Part shown: positions 58,679 through 64,000 of the stretch, in pieces
How the letters are laid out: every line of letters starts with the position of its first letter
How positions within the stretch are numbered: position 1 is the first letter of the stretch
DNA from: Anthopleura xanthogrammica
Lineage: Eukaryota; Cnidaria; Anthozoa; Actiniaria; Actiniidae
Assembly: GCA_964019055.1 (NCBI GenBank)
Contig: OZ025218.1
Coordinates: 7,843,454 to 7,907,453, forward strand
Reading direction: 5' to 3'
Length of the DNA stretch: 64,000 nucleotides
Notes under the pieces: generated by a model
The model's input: only the letters and a program-made list of their open reading frames with translations
Database searches by the model: none
What the model was told of the DNA's origin: nothing
Position numbers and translations under genes: made by a program

Positions 58679-59180
58679 CCAAAGAGGGGGTGGATATCCA
58701 CCCAATCCACCCCTGTATCCGCCCCTGACGATACTAAAACCGGCTATAGGCATTGTCGTAACCACCATTTGGATGGCCTACTACCGCTGACTCGTTATTT
58801 TTCTGCCCGGCCCATTTCTCAAAAAATGCGGTCTTTTTTGATATAATAACGTTACGTCTTTCCTTGTTCATTAATTAAGGGGTAACTCTTGATCATACGA
58901 CATTTTCCAACTGATTTCAGCCAAAGAGACTGACAGAACTTGGTTTTTAAAGCGGGGAAAAAGGCATCGAGATTTCGATTATTCAACAGGAAGGTAAGTC
59001 TTTTATTCCTATCTGACTTGTCACTTATTTAAAAGTTATTCTCTTCATTTCGCTAGCCTATTTAAAAATGCTTTCTTGAAAGTCATTTATTCAAATCAAT
59101 TCTAATTATTTCGAAAGTTATTCATTCACTAGTTGTGATTGATATAACGACGTTATATAGGTTCAAAGCTTTGAGTTAAG

Positions 59181-61266
59181 TTAGGGGAATGCTTTTCGAA
59201 TTGATGCACGATAGTAAAACCGGCTAAAGGAACGCCGAATAGTTGCTTCTTTGTATTCAGTATTTAACTCGATGGCCACCGTGTTTTTCGTTAAACCAAG
59301 ATTGAAAGGCTGGAAAAATCACGATGTCAGTTTGTGGGGAAAAAGGTCGGTTATCGGTTTTATCGTTTGGATGGAGTTTTATCGCATTCTCGGTGGGCTT
59401 TTGCCCTTTTGTCATAGCTCCAAAGACTGCTTTTCTAGCCTGTTCTGGATTCGAATTTGGAAATTGCAGCTTAAGATCAAAGAGTTTGGAGAAATCATCC
59501 CTCCCAAGCGAAACACGTTAATCTTGAATTGTCTATTAAATCCTCACGCTCATCATGATATATATTCATTTTTAACTATGGTATTTCATAGTCTGTTTTG
59601 TTATCCCTACACTGATGATGGCAGTAGGACTCTCAAAACATAAAGCTTTCGTGCTGTTTCTCAAGACTCTCACAATTTTTCTCACACTGACCCGTATTGT
59701 AATTATTTCGAATTCCGAATGCTTTTCGACTGCAAATTCTATATTCGATGAACGGTACTAAAATCAGGGGAGAAATATATATTTTTTTCATTGTTATGTA
59801 ACTCCATGGATTTGCACACTCGACCCTATTTTTCGCCAAAATCATGATGGTTTTCGAATGCAAGTTTTATGATACTAAAACTGGGCTTTAGGAACGATTT
59901 TTTTTACTTTGTTATGTAACTCTATGGCTTGGCACACTACACCGTATTTTTCGACAGAATCATGATGTTTTTCGAATGCAAGTTTTTTTTTCGACGTATG
60001 ATACTATAACTGGCTTTAGGAACGAGTCTTTTTTACTTTGTTATGTAACTCTATGGCTTTGCACACTACACCGTATTTTTCGCCAAAATCATATAATGCT
60101 TTTCGAATACAAGTTTTTTTTCAACGCATGATACTAAAACTGGCTTTAGCTAGGAACGATTTTTTTTTTTTTTACTTTGTTATATAACTCGGTGGCTTTG
60201 CCATAAATCCGGTTTGAACTATGATTGAAAAACTAAAAAATCCAGCTTTGCGGAAAACCGAGACCATTCAAATTGATTTATCAACGGATGGATTGCTAGT
60301 TGAAATTTGTGCTGTATTCTCGCTGGTTTTTTTTTCCTTTTGCAATTACTTCGAACTTCACTTCTGAAAGATTCGAGCCGCTATGCCATGTGAATCAAAG
60401 GTCAGCAATGCGCATGCTTGAACCAGTTGTTTTTTTTTGCATTTCAGCTAGTGCGCAATTTCAATCAGTCATATATTGGATGCGATTTTTTGTAGCGAAC
60501 CCAACAAATTAAAATTTAGGAAATGTATATAGAATGATAAATTCACTTTATAATTTTTAACTTTCCATTTATTTTACACCCCACCTGAATTAAGTATCCA
60601 CACTGGAATTCAATCGGTTGCGACAGTCGCGAAAAAACGAATTTCTTTTTATTTGCCCAATAAAACCCCTTTGGTGAACGTTTTTCAAAAATAACATCCA
60701 AAACTTCAGCAGCTTTTTATTTTTTTCAAAATCGCACAAAGTCGATTTTTTGCCTGCTATCATAATGTGAAGAAGCAACCATTAGCCGTTTTTGATGTCC
60801 TCGTATTAAACTACGAAGTATTGCCTAAGATTGGTATTTAGCCTAGTATTAAAGCATTATTTCTTCATTCAAAACATTAAAAATCTTTCGCCGGGAAAAA
60901 CCCAAGTTTGAAATCTTATAATGAGAAAGCGCTTAGGTGCTATGTTGTTTGAGGCCAAAAATAATTTTTCCTGACAGTATGACCTTCGATAATATATGAC
61001 TGTGTAAAAATATTGTTCTTGACCCATAATATGTCTTTTGAAGCAAAGCGAAAATGTGGAAGGCATTTTGATAATTCGTTACTGGATTGCGTCGCCGATA
61101 TTGAGACCTTGTTTTTGAATCGAAAGTTAAAAAGAACTTAACTACAGTTGGAAATATTGAATAAAAATATGTATTTTGCTAGGGGCAAATTATTTCTTAT
61201 TAGTCGACGTGACGTGACTACAAGCGTAACAAAGCGGTATCCTACAAAGAAATTGGGTGTGACGTA
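59181..61266. other. Spacer with tandem repeat, no supported gene
   Basis: A 123-codon frame from ATG at 59272 to TAA at 59643 (starting MATVFFVKPRLKGW, hydrophobic patches, no domain) is the only notable ORF and I give it low weight. From 59755 to 60230 there are about four diverged copies of a 125-bp unit with TTTGTTATGTAACTC, TATTTTTCGCCAAAATCAT and ATGATACTAAAACTGGCTT. The rest shows nothing identifiable. Confidence 0.55.
59755..60230. repeat. 125-bp tandem repeat, about four diverged copies
   Basis: Each unit carries GTTATGTAACTC, GCACACTACACCGTATTTTT-like and ATACTAAAACTGGCTTTAGG-like words, with T-runs of varying length between them. Confidence 0.83.
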
Positions 61267-61593
61267 GGGTGCTTTCCATTTGTCCAGAAAAACCGGTAAT
61301 ATTGGTTGGAATACAAATGGAACTGTCACTTTTTCGGAACTTCCAACCGAAAAAAGTGGAATACCTTTCAAGCTTATCCAGCCACTCCGGTTGGTACGAA
61401 CAAACTGAAATTTTCTGAACTATTTGAGAACTTCTCGGAATTTCTCAGGCCCAGTTCTCTAATTCGCGCATTTATGACGAAAACTTTCAAGATGGTGGAC
61501 CATCAGGTGTATAGTCGGTTTGAACTTTTCTATTAGACCCGTTCTTGTCTCGGTTTCATCAACCGGTTTTTCTGGACCAATTGAAAGCACCCC
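61267..61593. mobile_element. TIR element, GGTGCTTTCCATTTGTCCAG ends
   Basis: Left GGTGCTTTCCATTTGTCCAG with AAAAACCGGT, right ACCGGTTTTTCTGGACCAAT with TGAAAGCACC. Imperfect TIRs of about 30 bp, 327 bp in all, no transposase. Confidence 0.85.
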
Positions 61594-61711
61594 TTGTGAC
61601 CTTGACTCGGATCGGTGATGTCACCGAGTCAAGCCTTTACCTATCACGCTCGTATTTGCAACAAGATATTACTGAAAATAACCATCAACGTTTCAACTTC
61701 TCTAGGACTAG

Positions 61712-61862
61712 GTTGCCTTGCCTCGCCTTGCCTCGCCTTGCCTCGCCTTGCCTCGCCTTGCCTCGCCTTGCCTCGCCTTGCCTCGCCTTGCCTCGCCTTG
61801 CCTCGCCTTGCCTCGCCTTGCCTCGCCTTACCTCGCCTTGCCTCGCCTTGCCTCGCCTTGCC
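61712..61862. repeat. (TTGCCTCGCC)n decamer minisatellite
   Basis: About 15 copies of a 10-bp unit, one with a G-to-A change. Ala/Leu/Pro/Cys frames across it are artefacts. Confidence 0.97.
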
Positions 61863-62690
61863 TTTAGTTTTTTCATGAAACTATAAATAGATTGTGACCC
61901 AAAAGTCTAAGATATCCAGTGACTCAAACTTGCTCTAGTCAGTCTCTTTTTCAATGCCGTATGCATGAATTATTGATGTGATCACAAAGTGACTGAAATG
62001 AAAACATCCAGAAACAAATTTTCATTTTCGCATCAAAGGTTGTTATTACCACCATTATTAGTCCAGGTCCCTAGCGAAGGGAGGGGCTGGGGAAGGGGGG
62101 AAGGGACTTTAGCCCCCAAGTTTCCCCCAGAAAAGTAAAGCAAGTATGGAATTAATTTTTTTTTGTCGTAGTCACGGTTACATGTAGTCAAAATATTTAA
62201 CTAAATATAACTGATTAATATCCGACACTTCAAAACCTTGTGTATCCGACGTGTCTTACTTCAAAGCATGCAAGGCTGAAATTGTTTTTGTTAACTTTCC
62301 ATGGGTCTATATACATATTTTCCTAAGTCTTTTTAATTTGTCTTTGTTTGCAAAAGCAGCGTGAGAAAACCGAATGGTTCTTCAGATGCGCTACTTAGAG
62401 AGATATATAAACTTATCATGTTTTTAATTAGATTCGCAATAAAGCTATAAATATAAGCCAAATGAATACGTTTTGACAAAAAAGGTCAAGCTAGCGGTAG
62501 CTGGTGAGTCTCACATTGGCGGGAAGCGCGTGGGAGTTTTGGCACGAAATTTTCCACCAAATTCAATTTACGAGATCTTCGTCGTGAATATTCATAAAAA
62601 AATCCATTATTAGTCGTATAGGGGTTTTCATTATCTTCAAGTGGAACAAAAAAGAAAATCAATGAAAGAAAATGAATGGATGGATGAATG
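61863..62690. other. Unannotated spacer
   Basis: AT-rich sequence with no coding signal, RNA gene or clear repeat that I can identify. Confidence 0.6.
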
Positions 62691-63028
62691 AATGAACAAC
62701 AACAACAACAATAAGAAGAAGAAGAAGAAGAAAAACAAGAAAAATAAAATGACAATAATGATAACAACATGATAGCGATGATTTAATATGATTATGATAA
62801 TAATAACAATAAAAAATATATACAATAATGATAAGAATAATAATCAGTAATACGAATAATAATAGAATGACAATAATTATAATAACATGATAGCGATGAT
62901 GATTTAATATGATAATGATAATGATAATAATAATAACAATACGAAATAAAAACAGCAACAATGATAATAACAATAAATAATACTAATAAATAATTATTAA
63001 CAATAATGATAATAATATAATAATAATA
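62690..63028. repeat. AT-rich (AAC/AAG/AAT/GATAAT)n simple-repeat region
   Basis: Mixed trinucleotide and ATAATGATAATAA-like repeats directly adjoining the 3' end of the LINE at 63029-64000. The AATAAT part may be the LINE's own microsatellite tail, later expanded. Confidence 0.85.
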
Positions 63029-64000
63029 CTTTATTTCTTAAAAACGCATTTCAAAAACTCAATGCTTTTTACAAATTTAAATATATACTAATGTATAACC
63101 AAGATAGAATATAGAGAAAAATTGTTAAATAGGTAGAGAAAAATAAATTAAGAACAAACCATACTAAAGGCCTAAAATAATGATTATAATCTAATCCTTA
63201 GTTATTAAAAAGATATGTCTTTAATTTCGATTTGAAAATATCAACAGTTTGTGAGTTTTTTAGTTCTTCAGGTAATGAGTTCCAGATTTTCGGTCCTGCT
63301 ATAAAGAAAGCTCTATACCAAAAGTAACTGATCGAGATGCAGGCACTGCATAAAGGGACTTGCTTGACGATCGCAAGTTTCGAGTAGGTTTGTATGGCTG
63401 CATCAAGACAGAAAGATAAATCGGTGCAATTCCTTTGACAATTTTATACGTAATAAGACAGATCTTGTATATGATCCTGTTCTTGACTGTCAACCAATGT
63501 AGATCTCTAAGGAGCGGAGTCACGTGATCATTCTCCTTGCACTTTGTAACAAGCCGTGCCGCTGAATTTTGAATATGTTGTAGACGATCAATTTCGACCT
63601 TGGGCAAGCCATACAACAAGCTGTTGCAGCAGTCCAAACGAGAACTAATAAAAGCATGAACCAGACGCTCGGTGCATGTAGAAGAATCCAAGTACCCTCT
63701 GATCTTGCCAATGTTGTAAAGGGAATAAGAAGCATTCTTGCATATATTCGCTACATGACATTTCATCGCCATATGCTGATCAAACATAACGCCCAGATTG
63801 CGCACCTTACTAATGGGCTTTATAGCCACATCACCAACAGAAATCTCTGAAATAAAACAAGGTTCCTTGACGAAATTTGAATGAAGATGTAGAAAATCAG
63901 TTTTAGAGTCATTGAGAATAAGCTTATTCTTAACAGTCCAGGCCTTGATATCCATAAGGCAACACTCCAATGAAGCAACTTTCGAAGCTTGCTGTGCACC
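63029..64000 (-). pseudogene. LINE reverse-transcriptase C-terminal fragment, frameshifted, truncated by window edge
   Basis: Minus-strand frame 63970-63299 carries non-LTR reverse-transcriptase C-terminal features: LILNDSKTDFL, VRNLGVMFD, FISSRLDCCNSLLYGLP, IQNSAARLV and LHWLTVKNRIIYKICLITYK. It is knocked out of frame at about 63325 (one base missing after VTF). The next frame continues with FFIAGPKIWNSLPEEL, then KSKLKTYLFNN and a stop near 63207, the usual end of CR1/L2-like LINEs. The 3' tail has AATAAAG followed by ATT repeats. Because of the frameshift this copy cannot encode the full protein; the 5' part lies beyond the right edge. Confidence 0.88.

Larger units (their letters stand above)
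57640..59180. repeat. Direct duplication of about 0.4 kb with later insertions
   Basis: Segments about 57775-58165 and 58788-59160 share GCTGACTCGTTATTTTTCTG, GGCATCGAGATTTCGATTAT and CTTTCTTGAAAGTCATTTAT in the same order. The intervening sequence holds a C/G-rich GGGGGCTTATTGGAGAG repeat (58200-58325) and a foldback element (58461-58678). Each copy has an AACAGGAAGGTA/CGACAGGAAGGTA word that looks like a donor site, but no ORF supports an exon. Confidence 0.8.

Noticed and set aside
59272..59643. 123-aa plus-strand ORF
   Set aside because: No domain, promoter or splice context, and it lies in repeat-derived sequence; kept only as a note.
61545..61886. Leu/Pro/Arg/Ala repeat ORFs
   Set aside because: Translation of the TTGCCTCGCC decamer minisatellite.

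Overview
The window is eukaryotic nuclear DNA: genes are split into many short exons with GT-AG introns, microsatellites are abundant, and the spacers are crowded with inverted-repeat transposons. The protein content (a RUNDC1 orthologue, extracellular F5/8C-EGF, vWA and Ly6/uPAR proteins, a divergent intronless GPCR) and the AT-rich, MITE-rich spacers fit an anthozoan cnidarian, probably a stony coral or sea anemone. The phylum is an inference from gene style. I hand-spliced exons and checked that phases and total lengths close; no transcript data were available.

Gene layout. (1) 122-4180, minus: secreted F5/8C-EGF protein, 3' part beyond the window. A tRNA-Met(CAT) lies antisense in one intron. 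(2) 7890-8828, minus: single-exon 7TM receptor. (3) 12364-18370, plus: 11-exon secreted protein of 533 aa with three Ly6/uPAR (LU) domains. (4) 20391-22784, minus: three-exon secreted vWA protein of 236 aa, convergent with (3). (5) 26957-27586, plus: intronless ORF of 209 aa behind a TATA box, unrecognised. (6) 29526-44507, minus: complete 20-exon RUNDC1 orthologue, 650 aa. (7) From 44.5 kb to the right end I find no convincing host gene. That stretch is mobile and repetitive DNA, ending in a truncated, frameshifted LINE.

Mobile layer. The standout is a 7,575-bp foldback element (49498-57072). Its two long inverted arms are built largely from a 9/19-bp satellite, and it is flanked by an 8-bp direct repeat, AAAATTTG. 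It sits inside an older MITE, and a second copy of that MITE at about 20.1-20.4 kb lacks the insertion and so shows the empty site. Other items: a near-perfect 605-bp palindrome with hairpins nested in each arm (19461-20065); a 2,885-bp TIR element holding two further TIR elements (45121-48005), next to an uninterrupted copy of its target; a TTAA-flanked piggyBac-like MITE; a tRNA-like sequence inside a hairpin element; and a five-copy hairpin MITE family.

Functionally, genes 1, 3 and 4 encode secreted modular proteins of the adhesion or matrix type. RUNDC1 is an intracellular RUN-domain protein and the GPCR is a membrane receptor. Nothing in the sequence shows that they act in one pathway.
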